DNA of 64,000 nt. It comes from Begonia masoniana. Taxonomy: Eukaryota > Streptophyta > Magnoliopsida > Cucurbitales > Begoniaceae. The notes beneath the pieces are model-generated. The model searched no databases. It saw only the letters and a list, made by a program, of their open reading frames with translations, and was not told the DNA's origin. The position numbers were made by a program, and so were the translations under genes. The DNA is taken from positions 33,102,454 to 33,166,453 of the forward strand of contig CM039510.1 in NCBI GenBank assembly GCA_022432975.1, in the 5' to 3' direction. This document shows positions 33,051 through 44,252 of the stretch, piece by piece (position 1 is the first letter of the stretch; the number at the start of each line of letters is the position of its first letter).

Positions 33051-33462
33051 AGGATAGAGTTGAATAGGATGGAACAGTGATAGGACATGATGGATTTCCT
33101 CATGAGCAGAATCTAGGAGGTCAACTTGTCCAACATACAGCTGAATGACAGTTTCACGCGTTGGATGGAGGTCACTAACAACGATGACCCACCGGTAGTT
33201 TAGTTTATATTTTATTTTATGTACTTTGATTTACGTTTGTAATATAATATCATTTAATGTACTGTAGTTTGTATTTCATTTCATTTTATGTCACTTTACT
33301 TTATATTTATACTATAATTATCTGGATCTGGCTGTTGGATATAAATTGAAATTTGAATATGCAGAAATTGTGGCTATGGAGGAGTCATAAAACAAACTAG
33401 ACTGTACCAATTTTTCAACTTTATTGCACTAAATTACCATTATTCACTTTATACATTAATTT

Positions 33463-33712
33463 TAAAAAAATAACAAATGATATTCAATTTACTTTATATT
33501 TTTAACACATGTTCACCACATCATGGGAAGATAATCTGAACAGTTTTGTTATTTTCTAACATTAGTTAATTATTTTATAAAACAGACATACAATAATTAT
33601 AATAAATCATACAAGTGTTAGAAAATAACCAAAATTTATATATTATCTTCCCATGATGTAGTGAATATGTGTTAAACATTTCAAGTAAATTGAATATCGT
33701 TTGGTATTTTTT
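33463..33712. repeat. Fold-back (hairpin) element, about 245 bp, MITE-like
   Basis: The left arm (33467-33540: aataacaaatgatattcaa ... catcatgggaagataat) is the inverted match of the right arm (33641-33711: attatcttcccatgatg ... ttgaatatcgtttggtatt). The centre also pairs (gttattttctaacatt with gtgttagaaaataac). The whole stretch could form one long imperfect hairpin. Confidence 0.85.
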
Positions 33713-33766
33713 TCCCTCCATTTTGGGGCTGGGACCCCCGTTCATTCTTACTTTATAAATTAATTT

Positions 33767-33915
33767 TAAAAAAATAGCAAATGATATTGAATTTATTTGA
33801 AAGTTGTATCACATGTTCATCACATAATGAGAAGATAATCAAGAAATTTTCGTCATTTTCTAACACTTGTACGATTTATTGTAATTAAAATAATTACAAT
33901 AAATCGTACATGTGT
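33767..33915. repeat. Second, related fold-back with an 18-bp perfect palindrome
   Basis: It starts like the first one (aatagcaaatgatattgaat, acatgttcatcacataatga) and contains gtacgatttattgtaatt (33869-33886) and its exact inverse at 33892-33909, spaced by five bases. It is a half-copy of the hairpin at 33463 whose right side was replaced. Confidence 0.85.
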
Positions 33916-34061
33916 AATAAAATCATGAAATTACAAATTATAATAAATCCAAAATTACACATTACAATAAATATATAAGTTACGCATTATAATAAATATA
34001 TAGTCATTCATTTATGCCCCGACCGCGTGTCAAATATTCCCACACATAATGAAAATTATAT

Positions 34062-36209
34062 TAAAAAAGAATGACAGCGTGTTTATGAGCGAAATGTGTT
34101 GAAATGTACTTACGTCCTGTCAAATGTGTGAAAACCCATAAATGTGTCTTGGGAAGTGGTGCCTGAAGTAGATCCTCTGTGAGGACAAATGCAACTATTA
34201 TGCCCCTGCTGCCGACATATAAGACACGACATTGTCGAGTTCTTTCGACTAACTGTCGAACTTGACAGCTCATCAACATCTTTCACTCTTGTCTTATTCG
34301 GCCTACCAGATTGGCGATTTCTTCTGGGCAGAACGATTTCCTTCTCATTTTCTACGAGCGGCCACATTTGGTGGCTGCTAATGGGATGAATAAATTGTGA
34401 GTACATATGCATATAAGTTTTCCGGTGATAGTATTGATGCACGTGATTCTTTGGTGCTTGTCTCAAGAAATGATTGTTGGGAATGGAATGGACACATGGG
34501 ATTCCAGTAAGCTCCCACCTGTAACAGTTGCACACACACGTATTCATGTCAACAATATATTGTTCATTGTCATTACTTACCTAAAATTATCTAGCTCCCG
34601 CAAACACATGGCTCCAATTTCGAGCTGCACGTTCTAGCTTCCCAAGCTTCTTTCTTATCTACAGACACAAGACGTCCGTTGACAAGACCAACTTCTCATA
34701 TTTTTTCACTATCTGAGTTATTAAACACTTTCGGATCATCTCGAACATAGTCAAAATCGGTTTGTCCCTGGCAGACAATAGAACTGCATTGAATGACTCG
34801 CTTAAATTATTTAATCCCATTTCACACTTGGGAATCGAAGAAAACACATGACTTGCCCAATATCTAGGCTCTATGCATCGAAGAGATGCATGGGCATCCG
34901 AGTTAATATGATATAATTTCATCATTTCTATCTTGAAATGATAACGTGTGATTGCTCTGGTCGCATTCCACATTGCATCTCTGTATACTTTGCCCCAAAA
35001 TTGGTTTTGGAATTTGCATACATATACCGAAGGCAGTAGCGGTGTTTGGATAATGGTAATTCATCCTACATAGCAGGCAACAACCACTGATATTTGAAAG
35101 AAAAATGGAGTAAACATAAAATAATATAACTACCACAATGCCTCAATATTTGAAATAACAATTGGAAATGCATTATAGATTTTGTCAATCCCTTTTTAGT
35201 GTCTAGGTCTTGCTTCAATACTCGCAAAAACCACGTCCATGAGTCCCTACACTCTGGTTCAACATTGGCAATAGCAACAAGATATATTTCATCGTTCCCA
35301 CAAATACTTATGGATGTGAGTAATTGGCTGGGATACGAGCACTTTAGATGAGAACCATCCAAACAGATAATACATCTACTAGACTGCAGCAAACCTGCCT
35401 TGCAAGCAGTCATACACATATACATTCTTTGGAATATGCATGATTCATTATAACCATAGCCCATCAAGTAAGTGTCTAGGAACAATGAGCTTCCCGAATT
35501 TGATCTAAGTATTTCTATTGTGTACGACTACAGTAGCTTGTATTATTAGTCGCCCAAGTCTTCAAAAATTTTCGAGCTTCTCTTCTTTCTCTTCTGGCAA
35601 GACTGAGTGTAATATTGACATTCAAATCCTTCCTCACTTTCTCGATAATGGAAGAGATTTTTTACGTAGATTAACTTTTGAACTATCCAAATAATGATTT
35701 GTCACCAATTTTATTGTAGTGTGTTGATTCTCAATTTTCCTTATACAGTCGTGAAACTTGGTCAAACTCTTTATTTGAAACGTAAGCTCGTTTTGCATCT
35801 TCGAACTATGTATTCGTCACTCACAACCGTCTTCACACACGGCCGTCAGTCGCCAAGAGTCACTTTTGGTGAATTTGGTCTCATAACTATTTGTCAAGGT
35901 ATATTCGACTATTTCTTTTCTAATTTTCTTTAAAGAAATATATTTTTTACCCAAATAAAATCCCATTGAGATTTTTTCCCTTACCGGTATGTTTTCCACC
36001 TCATTATTCTACGAGCCGACCAGTGTTCGAAGCACATCGTCTAGAGTTTTGGAGGTCGAATGTATGTTTATTTCTTCATTACCTTCTAAGTGATCGAATG
36101 CTCGAAGATCACCATATCTAGGCGTGTAGTATGAATACCAATCCATATTGGCATCACAAGTTGTTGTCTCATCCAAATCAATTGATCTACTTAAATTAGA
36201 ATCCATCAA
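34062..36209 (-). pseudogene. MuDR-type transposase pseudogene (MULE)
   Basis: Read leftwards: acidic N-terminal piece (36009-36209), the MuDR DNA-binding region (35817-35999, YISLKKIRKEIVEYTL ... WRLTAVCEDGCE), a VRKDLNVNITL-like block, catalytic-domain parts (35066-35485, IICLDGSHLKCSYPSQLL and YLVAIANVEPECRDSWTWFL; 34659-34973, NNLSESFNAVLLSARDKPIL), the SWIM zinc finger (CNCYRWELTGIPCVHSI, 34450-34547) and a C-terminal knuckle CLICRQQGHNSCIC. It would cut and move Mutator-like elements in the nucleus. Several frame changes make it non-functional. Confidence 0.88.
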
Positions 36210-36488
36210 CGTCGCTAATACAAAGAAAATTCACCGGAGCAAGCAAATAGTCGAGAGGTTTTAGAGTTTTCTTGAGCTTGAAGTGAGAATGGAGCACTAT
36301 CTCCTTATATAAATTTAGAGATTGGCTCCCATTCTAGTCCAATTATTGGACAATAATTGAGATCAACCCCTGTTCTGGAAAATAGCCCCTCGTTTTCCAG
36401 TCCAATAATTGAGAACGTAAGCCCCTTCTCTCGAGTCGACCCCACATTATAAAAGCCTCATGAGAACGGGGGGTGGCCTGGGGAGAAC

Positions 36489-36568
36489 TGTGATGACCCG
36501 AATGTGTACGTATGACCACGACTGCAAGGCAAACCTCGGGACCTAAGCCGAGTGTAGGCAAATCCCGG
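36489..36568 (+). mobile_element. Truncated LTR start resembling Cassandra
   Basis: TGTGATGACCCGAATGTG followed by acgtatg matches the first 26 bases of the Cassandra LTR at 24585 (reversed) with two differences, then diverges. It is cut at 36568 by the LTR of element F. No 5S-like part is present, so it may be another family with a similar LTR tip. Confidence 0.45.
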
Positions 36569-37435
36569 TGTAACACCCGATTTTATGGGTTTTTGAATTT
36601 TACTGCGCAATGGCATTTTTGGTAAATAATTGAAATAAGTCCGTTTCGTGAATGAAGAATTTTATTGGAACCCTTATGGTTTATATGGAATTTAAGAGAA
36701 ATATGGAAATTTCAGAATCCAAATCAAAAGAGTAACACTCAAGTTTCTGTTTTTAACCTTATAGGGGTTTAATTCGTAAAAATAGTAAATTAAATCCGTT
36801 TGACGAACGAAAAGTTTTATTAGAGCCCTAGTAATAAATCGGAATTATTGGTGCAATAAGGAAATTTCGAGAAAATCGAACCAATAGTCAAACATTGAGA
36901 TAAACAGGAAATTATGTGGAGGAGCAAACTTGTCATTTGATAAGCCAAATTAAATTAAATAGGCAAAACCCTCCCTCCCTCTACACTTAACGATTTCCAG
37001 AGAGAATTTCTCCCTTTCTCTGGCGATTCCTTCTCCTCCCTCACGTGTTCTCTTCTCCAGCGACCAACACTCCTCCTCCGGCGATTTATTCTTCACGTTT
37101 CCTTCTCCAAATGACGTCCTAGGTACGAATCTATAGTTTTGGAGCTTTAGTTCACGATTTCTAAGCCGTTAAATGGTTAGGGTTTTGTAAGATTTTTGTC
37201 AAATTAGTCGGGTTATGTCAGAAAAGGTTAGGTATTGCCGTATTTGTGATTATTGGACGTAGTTAGCTGAAATAATGGAAGTATTTGGTGTTTTAGTTGA
37301 AAATCGGGTATTTGAGGGTTTAAAGACTCCATTACTGGAGGTTTGGTTATCCTTGAGCGTAAGTTGCTCGACGAAATGCCTTAATGAGTTAAATATGAAT
37401 TTTAGGAAATTTCCTTTAGTTAAGAGTTTCGTTAG
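36569..37435 (+). mobile_element. 5' LTR of element F, part 1
   Basis: It begins TGTAACACCCGATTTTATGGG, nearly the same as the start of LTR G (reversed, 58116 leftwards). A CT-rich leader (36965-37120) ends at donor 1 (CCTAG|GTACG, 37123). C inserted in candidate intron 1. Confidence 0.88.
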
Positions 37436-38522
37436 TGTAACGCCCCGAGTTTTCTGAACCCGGTTCACTACTCAAAATACTGAACCGAACTATAGGATTG
37501 TTTGAGAAAATTCTAAAACTTCACTCAATGGACAAAATTTGACATTTTACAAGGTAAACATTGAAAATTTGCAGCGGAAAAATCATTTGAGCAGAACAGA
37601 GTTGAACAATACTATGAAACAACGTTTGAATAATCAGCTATAATATTAAGAAATAATTCAGCCAAAATAAATGAAGGCTTAAGCGTGAAATACTTAAAGT
37701 TCGTAAAAAGTCAAATGCATCTTCCGCTGAACAAAGTCAACGGTAGAGGCAAAAATATAAACATAAGGCTTCTACCGCCAAACAGTGCCAGCGGTAGAAG
37801 TAGGGACAAAAGACTCAGCGGTGGAAGCAGAGACAGAATCGACACGTCGACTTCACACGTCTTCTGCTCACATCTGTCGACGACGCGTCAACTGCACACA
37901 TCTACCGATCACAAAACGACAAAATCGACTGCATAACTCTTCCTTTTAAAACGACAGAATAACTATCTACTTCTTCCATTCACAAAACCACAAATCTACT
38001 GCGTACATCATCCGATTACAAAACGACAAGGCTGCTAAAGACTTATACCGAAGACATCAGCCGATAACTTCTACTGAAGACATCTTCCGATGGCTTCTAC
38101 TGAAGACATCTTCCGATGACGTCAGTCGGATGATTCAATCCTCCAACATCTGCCGATGGACAAAACACCAAACATCTACCGGTGGACTTCACTCACCGAT
38201 GGTTTAACTTGCAAATTTCACTCAAAACATTCAAAATAACCTGACCCTAAGTAACTTCTGAAATCCAACAAATAATCATTTGAAACCAACATTTGTATCC
38301 TTATCCAATAAAATCCCAAATTAACAATTTGTAACAAAACAAATTCAGAATTTTCATGACAGAAGAAACTCAAGTATTCTAAATCCTTCAGCTATTACTA
38401 TCATCAAAATCCTCTGCACTCTTCAACAGAACATCAGAAAATTAGACTCCACATACAGACAGTAGTTAAACCGCTTCATCAGAACACCCAACCGTGGCAT
38501 AGACATACTCCTTCAACTTCAT

Positions 38523-38570
38523 CTATTCTTCAGTGCACTCGGGGAACTCACCTGTTACAGTCTCAGCACC
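38523..38570 (-). other. Candidate leader exon 3 of LTR C (3' copy) with acidic frame
   Basis: Acceptor gatgtag|gtgctg is followed by GAETVTGEFPECTEE and TAG; five of 15 residues are Glu and none is basic. A donor-like acag|gtgagt lies 18 bases in. The 5' LTR copy (45343-45390) is the same with one E-to-K change. Confidence 0.45.
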
Positions 38571-38705
38571 TACATCACAAAACTCATTTATTAGCCTAAT
38601 GCTAAGTAAGTAAAGCAGTAATGAAATGAAATGCTGAAATATAAATTCCTAAACATGCAGTTTCTACTTTCTCATCTCAGTTGCATATACATTCGTTTCT
38701 GATCT

Positions 38706-38897
38706 GATCCCCCTGTGAAATTGGGAGTTGGATCACTTCTCCCAAAGTCATACATCCTCTCTCTCGATTAGGGGCGGATTAGTTCCCTTAACAATTGTTC
38801 AGATCCCCCTGTGAAATTGAGAGTTGGATCACTTCTCCCAAAGTCATACATCCTCTCTCTCGATTAAGGGGCAGATTAGTTCCCTTAACAACTGTTA
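38706..38897. repeat. About 96-bp tandem duplication in candidate intron 2 of LTR C (3' copy)
   Basis: Two units start at 38706 and 38802 with gatccccctgtgaaattg and contain gatcacttctcccaaagtca. The same pair is in the 5' LTR (about 45529-45720). Confidence 0.92.
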
Positions 38898-39594
38898 CAG
38901 TCTGTTCATTCCTTACCATGCCATTTCATCTAAATTCATTTTCGCATACTTTCAAAATATGATGCATGACATACAAACACATTCAAGCAAACATAATCTT
39001 ACTGTTTTGTGATGTAGGCCTGAAGACACAAGCATACTTCACTTACCTGGTCTCCTGGAAAGTATTGGGTGGAAGACTACCTCGGGAGCTTACTCAAACC
39101 TAAAGCTATAGACAAAACATACATTAGACTTTCTCTAAACTCCATTCTAAACCGCTAGATTCTAGAGACACTAGTTTGGAAGCTTAGTTCATTGAGCATT
39201 CCCGATTTACCACAAAACCCGAACTAGCTCACCCATACGACATTCACAAAACTCACATTTATACTCTCCCCAATCATCGGTAGCTACCAGTACAGCAAGG
39301 AATCAAAATAGGACTCACCTAGTTTGGAGGAGAATCAAGTAGAAGAATCGCCTAGAGAGCTCTGCTGCTTGAGCTGAAAACCTAAAGAGGAAAAATAGGA
39401 AATGGTGGCGGCTACAGTGCATTAAACGCAGAACCTCTTCCTTTAAATAGGTTATCCACTTTATATCTCAATTTACCTTTATGCCCTCGCCTAATCACTC
39501 ATTAGCCTAATCACTAATTTCCCACCAATTTCACCTACAAAATATTCATTACTAGTTAACAAAATAAGTTGGCTTAATGAAACTGGGTGTTACA

Positions 39595-39611
39595 GTCTAC
39601 CCTCCTTAAAA
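39595..39611 (-). promoter_or_regulatory. Polypurine tract of element C
   Basis: The minus strand reads ttttaaggagggtagac immediately before the 3' LTR, within the usual ttgaggacaaaattc context. Confidence 0.85.
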
Positions 39612-39629
39612 GAATTTTGTCCTCAAAAT

Positions 39630-41099
39630 TCAATACTTGAATAATTCTGGATGTTGGTCCATCATGTCTTGCTGGTGCTCCCAAGTTGTCTCCTCTATGT
39701 TCTGGTTATGCCATAAGACTTTTACCAGTGGAACTTCTTTGTTGCGCAACACTTTCACAGCATAGTTTAGGATCCTTACTGGTTTCTCCTCATATACAAG
39801 AGTAAGATGAACTTCAATACTCTGCTGTTCCACAATTTGTGATGGATCTCGTACACACTTCTTCAACATGGAAACATGAAACACATTATGGATTTATTCC
39901 ATAGAGGTTGGTAGCTGTAATTCGTAAGTTGCCTTCCCAATCCTTTTTAAGATTGAAAAGGGTCCAATAAATCTGGGGTTCAACTTGCCTCTCTTACCAA
40001 ATCTCACAACTCCTTTGAATGGTGATACCTTAAGAAAAACTTCATCACCTACTTCAAACTCTAATTCTCTGCGTCTTCTGTCGGCATAGCTTTTCTGTCG
40101 GCTTTGAGCTGTTAAGATCCTCTAGCAGATGAGGGCAACCTTCTCAATAGTTTGTTGCACAACGTCAGGACCAAGCAACTGTGCTTCACCAACTTCATCC
40201 TAGTACAAAGGAGATCTGCATTTACGTCCATACAATGCTTCATACGGTGTCATTTCTATTGTTGCCTGAAAACTGTTATTATAAGAAAACTCCACCAATG
40301 ATAAATATTTACCCCAAGATCCTTGAAAATCTAATATGCATGCACGGAGCATATCTTCTAAGGTCTGAATAGTTCTCTCGGATTGTCCGTCTGTTTGAGG
40401 GTGAAAAGCTGTGCTAAAACTAAGCTGTGTTCCCATAGCCTTGTGCAAACTCTTCCAAAACTTATATGTGAATCGAGAATCCCGATCTGACACTATTGCG
40501 ATAGGAACTCCATGTAAACGTACAATCTCATGCACATATAATTCAACAAGCTAATCCATCGAGTAAGTCATTCTCATCGGCAGAAAGTGGGCAGATTTGG
40601 TTAATCAATCAACTATTACCCAGATTGCATCATGTCCCTTTGCTGTTCTAGGCAATCCCACAACAAAGTCCATTGTTACATGCTCCCATTTCCATTCGGG
40701 AAGTGGTAAAGGTTGCAATGTTCCTGAGGGTCTCTGATGCTCAGCTTTAATCTGCTGAAAACACAAACATGATCCTACATACTCTGCCACACACCTTTTC
40801 ATACTTGGCCACCAATAATGCTGTTTGAGGTCCTTGTACATCTTCGTACTTCCAGGGTGGACAGAAAATCTAGAAGAATGTGCTTTAGAAAGAATCTCAT
40901 CTCGAAGTTCTTTAATGGCAGGAACAAACCATCTATTTCTAAACTTAAGGATCCCATCATTGGAATAATTGAAATCTGAATTAACAGTAGATTCTATGCT
41001 TAATCTGTGCTTGTTGCACTCGTTATCATTCGTCTGAGCTTCCTTTATTTTCTCCAGAATAGTAGGCTTTAAGGTTAGCTGAAAGCATAGCTGATACAC
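39630..41099 (-). pseudogene. Integrase and chromodomain of element C
   Basis: The zinc region HSSRFSVHPGSTKMYKDL to CLCFQQIKAEHQ is present. The core has [23 protein letters not shown] and [16 protein letters not shown], so all three acidic catalytic residues are seen. The frame is interrupted by a stop near 40545 and again before the tail. The C-terminal part (39630-39884) has FHVSMLKKCVRDPSQIVE and the chromodomain-like PLVKVLWHNQNIEETTWE. It lies one frame off from the RT-RNase H part. Confidence 0.9.
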
Positions 41100-42843
41100 T
41101 GGATACTGCTTCTAGATTAAACCTTTGGAATTCTAACTCTAAGGCTAATGGCATATCAAAAATCATAGTTGGGGTTGATGTTGTTACTCTACTCAAAGCA
41201 TCTGCCACAACATTTGCTTTGCCGGGATGGTATTTAATCTCAAAATCATAATCCTTTACAAATTCCAACCATCGACGTTGCCTCATATTTAATTCTTTCT
41301 GTGTGAAGATATATTTCAGACTTTTATGGTCCGAGAATATTTCACAAGTTTGTCCATACAGGTAATGCCTCTAAATCTTAAATGCAAATACCACTGCAGC
41401 TAATTCCAAGTCATGTGTAGGGTAATTCTTCTCATGAGTTTTTAACTGTCTAGAAGCATAGGCTATTACCTTTCTCTCTTGCATCAAGACACAGCCAAGT
41501 CCAATCTTGGATGCATCACAGTAAATGCTAAATTTACCATTCTCAACGGAAAGTGTTAATATTGGGGCATTAGTCAATTTCTTTTTCAAGGTCTGGAAAG
41601 TGGATTCACACTTCTCTGTCCAAGCATACTTGATATCTTTTCTTGTCAACTGAGTGAGGGGTGTTGCAATCTTTGAAAATCCTTCAATAAATTTTCTGTA
41701 ATATCCTGCTAATCAAAGGAAACTCTGAATATCTGCAGCACTCTTCGGTTGGGGCCACTCCTTAACATCTTGAACCTTGGCTGGATCGACAGATATTCCA
41801 TCTCCAGAGGTCACGTGACCAAGAAAGTGAACTCTGTCCAACCAAAACTCACATTTGGAAAACTTAGCATAAAGTTGGTGCTGCCTTAGTAATCCTAACA
41901 CCAAGCTCAAGTGTCTTGCATGCTCATCCTTAGTACTAGAATAGATTAGGATGTCATCTATAAATACTATGACAAATTTATCTAAATAGTCATGGAACAC
42001 TCTATTCATAAGGTCCATGAAGGCTGCCGGTGCATTTGTCAATCCAAAGGACATAACCAAAAACTCATAATGTTCATACCTTGTGCGAAAGGCAGTCTTT
42101 GGGATATCTTCAGATTTGACTTTCAATTGATAGTAACCTGACCTTAGATCAATTGTAGAGAAGACTCTTGCACCATTAAGTTGGTCGAATAAATCGTCAA
42201 TCCTTGGCAATGGATACTTGTTCTTGACAGTTAGCTTATTTAGTTCCCGATAATCAATGCACATCCGAATCGATCCATCCTTCTTTTTGACAAAAAGGAC
42301 AGGTGCACCCCACGGTGAAAAGTTAGGGCGGATGAACCCTTTCTCTAACAGATCCTCCAACTGCTTCTTTAATTCTTTAAGTTCTGTTGGCGCTAGCCTA
42401 TATGGATTCTTAGACACAGGCTCGGCGCCGGGGTAAACATCTACAACAAATTCAATTTCTCTATCTGGCAGCAAGCCAGGAAGGTCATCCAAAAATACTT
42501 CTGAAAAGTCTTGGACGACTAAGACATTTTGAGGACTTGCCTTCCCTACAAGTTGTGTGTCTAAAACGCTAGCTAAGAAGCACAAGTACTCTCCACATGG
42601 GGAAGGTCTAGTGTTAATAGAAGTCATCACAGACATTTCCTCATTCTTCTTCGAAGCTTGAAAGGTATGTTTCAAACTACCAGGGGGTTGGAAGCTAACT
42701 ATTCCAGTCCTACAATCAATTGTGGCGTGGTGCTTAAACAACCAGTCCATCCCTAGGATTACATCAAATCCCATTATATCCATAATAATGAGATCAGCAA
42801 GTAAATTCTTGTTTCCCACTATCACCACACTATTAAGCATCAC
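41026..42843 (-). pseudogene. Protease C-terminus, reverse transcriptase and RNase H of element C
   Basis: It starts with [20 protein letters not shown], the flap and C-terminal part of protease, then [20 protein letters not shown] has [40 protein letters not shown] and the catalytic FIDDILIYS, intact, then [17 protein letters not shown]. RNase H has [15 protein letters not shown] and [20 protein letters not shown], then [20 protein letters not shown] and NVVADALSR. The frame is uniform down to about 41030, with in-frame stops near 41711 and 41370, and a frameshift between 41030 and 41100. Confidence 0.92.
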
Positions 42844-44096
42844 TTAGCTAGAGTGCATGCATTCACCAGAGGGTAACGTGACATTAAACACATGTTCAGA
42901 TGGCGAAGACTGTACATCTAACTTAACTGCAAACATAGATGCTATAAAAGAATGTGTTGCACCAGAATCTATTAAAGTAAAAGCAGGTATATAGTTGATC
43001 AATATAGTACCTGATACAACAGTGGGCTGTTCCTCACCCGACTCCATCATGGAGAATATCCTCGGTTTAATCATAGCAAGGCCACTCTTAGAAGCTGGAC
43101 AGTCTATGCTAATATGGCCGACTTTGTTACAATTGTAGCATCTGGTGATTCTAGGCTTCAGGCATTCTTTGATCGTGTGTCCAACCTCCTCACAGTTGAA
43201 ACACTTCCCAAAGCCCAATCTGCACTCGCCCGGGTGGTTCTTCAAACACTTAGGACACTAGGGAAATTTCCTGGCATTCTGTATTTTCCCTCATGTTCCT
43301 TGGCTATTCTAGCCTTCACTTAGCCTCTTCATTCCTCTTTGTTGGTGTGGCTGGACAAATTTTTGTGGGACCTTCTTTGGTCCAGCACACTTCCTTTCAG
43401 CTTCTTCCACTTCCAGAGCAGTGGACAAAACTTCGCTGAATGTCAAGCCTTTAATACCACAAAATTTAACTCCTCGGTAAATTTTCGGCTTCAGTCCATG
43501 CACAAATTTGAACACCTTATCCTTGTCCTTGTGAGCAAAATGTCCAGCAAACCTGGACAGGGACTCAAATTGCCTACTGTACTCGGCCACAGACCCTGTC
43601 TGCTTCAAGTTCAGAAATTCCAACTTCTTTGCAGTTTGGAAAGTGTTGTTAAAATACTTCCTATAGAAAATGTCCTTGAATTGTGACCAAGGCTTTGCCA
43701 AAACATTAGTGGTGGTCACTATTGTTTCTCACCAGAGTTGAGCATCACCAGCCAAATGAAATGTTGCCAATGTGACCTTGTCTCCTTCTCCAATGTTGGC
43801 GCACCTAAACATACTCTCAATCTTCCTAAGCTACCCTTCAGCAATAACCGGATCAGATGACTGTCCATCAAACGTGGGTGGTCGTAGCATCCTAAATGTT
43901 CATTGCTAGAACTCGAGTTAGCACTTCCCTGTACCTCTCGGTTCAACAGCACTCCTAACTGATCGGACTACTGACGCACTAGGTCTGTTTCCTGACGCAC
44001 AAAATCTGTCAGCTGCCTAATCACGCTAGGATCTTCTTCATGTCCCAGATTCGGTATCTCTCTTGGTACTCTTGGTCTTCCTAGTCGTCTAGACAT
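42844..44096 (-). pseudogene. Gag and protease N-terminus of element C
   Basis: Gag starts ATG at 44096 (MSRRLGRPRVPREIPNLG), about 150 bases from the PBS. The gag core (43309-43719) reads FKDIFYRKYFNNTFQTAKKL and VAEYSRQFESLSRFAGHF. Two adjacent zinc knuckles follow, CFNCEEVGHTIKEC and CYNCNKVGHISIDC, then the protease active site TLIDSGATHSFIA with intact DSG. A TAG (probably from CAG) sits near 43970, and the frame changes between 43952 and 43719. Confidence 0.9.
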
Positions 44097-44237
44097 ATTA
44101 CTAGATTTCCTGCACAGGGTTAACTACTCTCATAAACATCTAATAACTAAGGCTAACATAAACACTTACAGTTGTTGGAGTACTCCCATGCGACGATCGG
44201 CACTGATGAGTAATCTTTTGAACGGTTTGACTGAATG

Positions 44238-44249
44238 TCTCTGATACCA
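44238..44249 (-). promoter_or_regulatory. Primer-binding site of element C
   Basis: Plus-strand tctctgatacca is the reverse of TGGTATCAGAGA, three bases from the 5' LTR. It fits initiator Met-tRNA with a change in the last base. Confidence 0.88.
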
Positions 44250-44252
44250 TAC

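Larger units (their letters stand above)
31561..36488 (-). mobile_element. Decayed Mutator-like (MULE) region, ends not resolved
   Basis: A MuDR-type transposase pseudogene lies on the minus strand, with a second, plus-strand protein remnant and AT-rich fold-backs beside it. Both edges are GC-rich with gaacgggg and ccccgttctc words and local inverted repeats (cgttccac...gtggaacg near 31615-31645). No clean terminal inverted repeat or 9-bp target duplication was found, so the limits are nominal. Confidence 0.5.
37436..39594 (-). mobile_element. 3' LTR of element C (2159 bp)
   Basis: Plus-strand ends are TGTAACGCCCCGAG and GGGTGTTACA. Minus-strand leader signals: donor 1 at 39319/39318 (AACTAG|GTGAGT), exon 2 at 39047-39099 ending GACCAG|GTAAGT, box gttttgtgatgtagg (39004-39018) and its exact complement cctacatcacaaaac (38569-38583) at the acceptor. 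The stretch 37740-38200 has many ccgatg/ccggtgg words. Confidence 0.95.
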
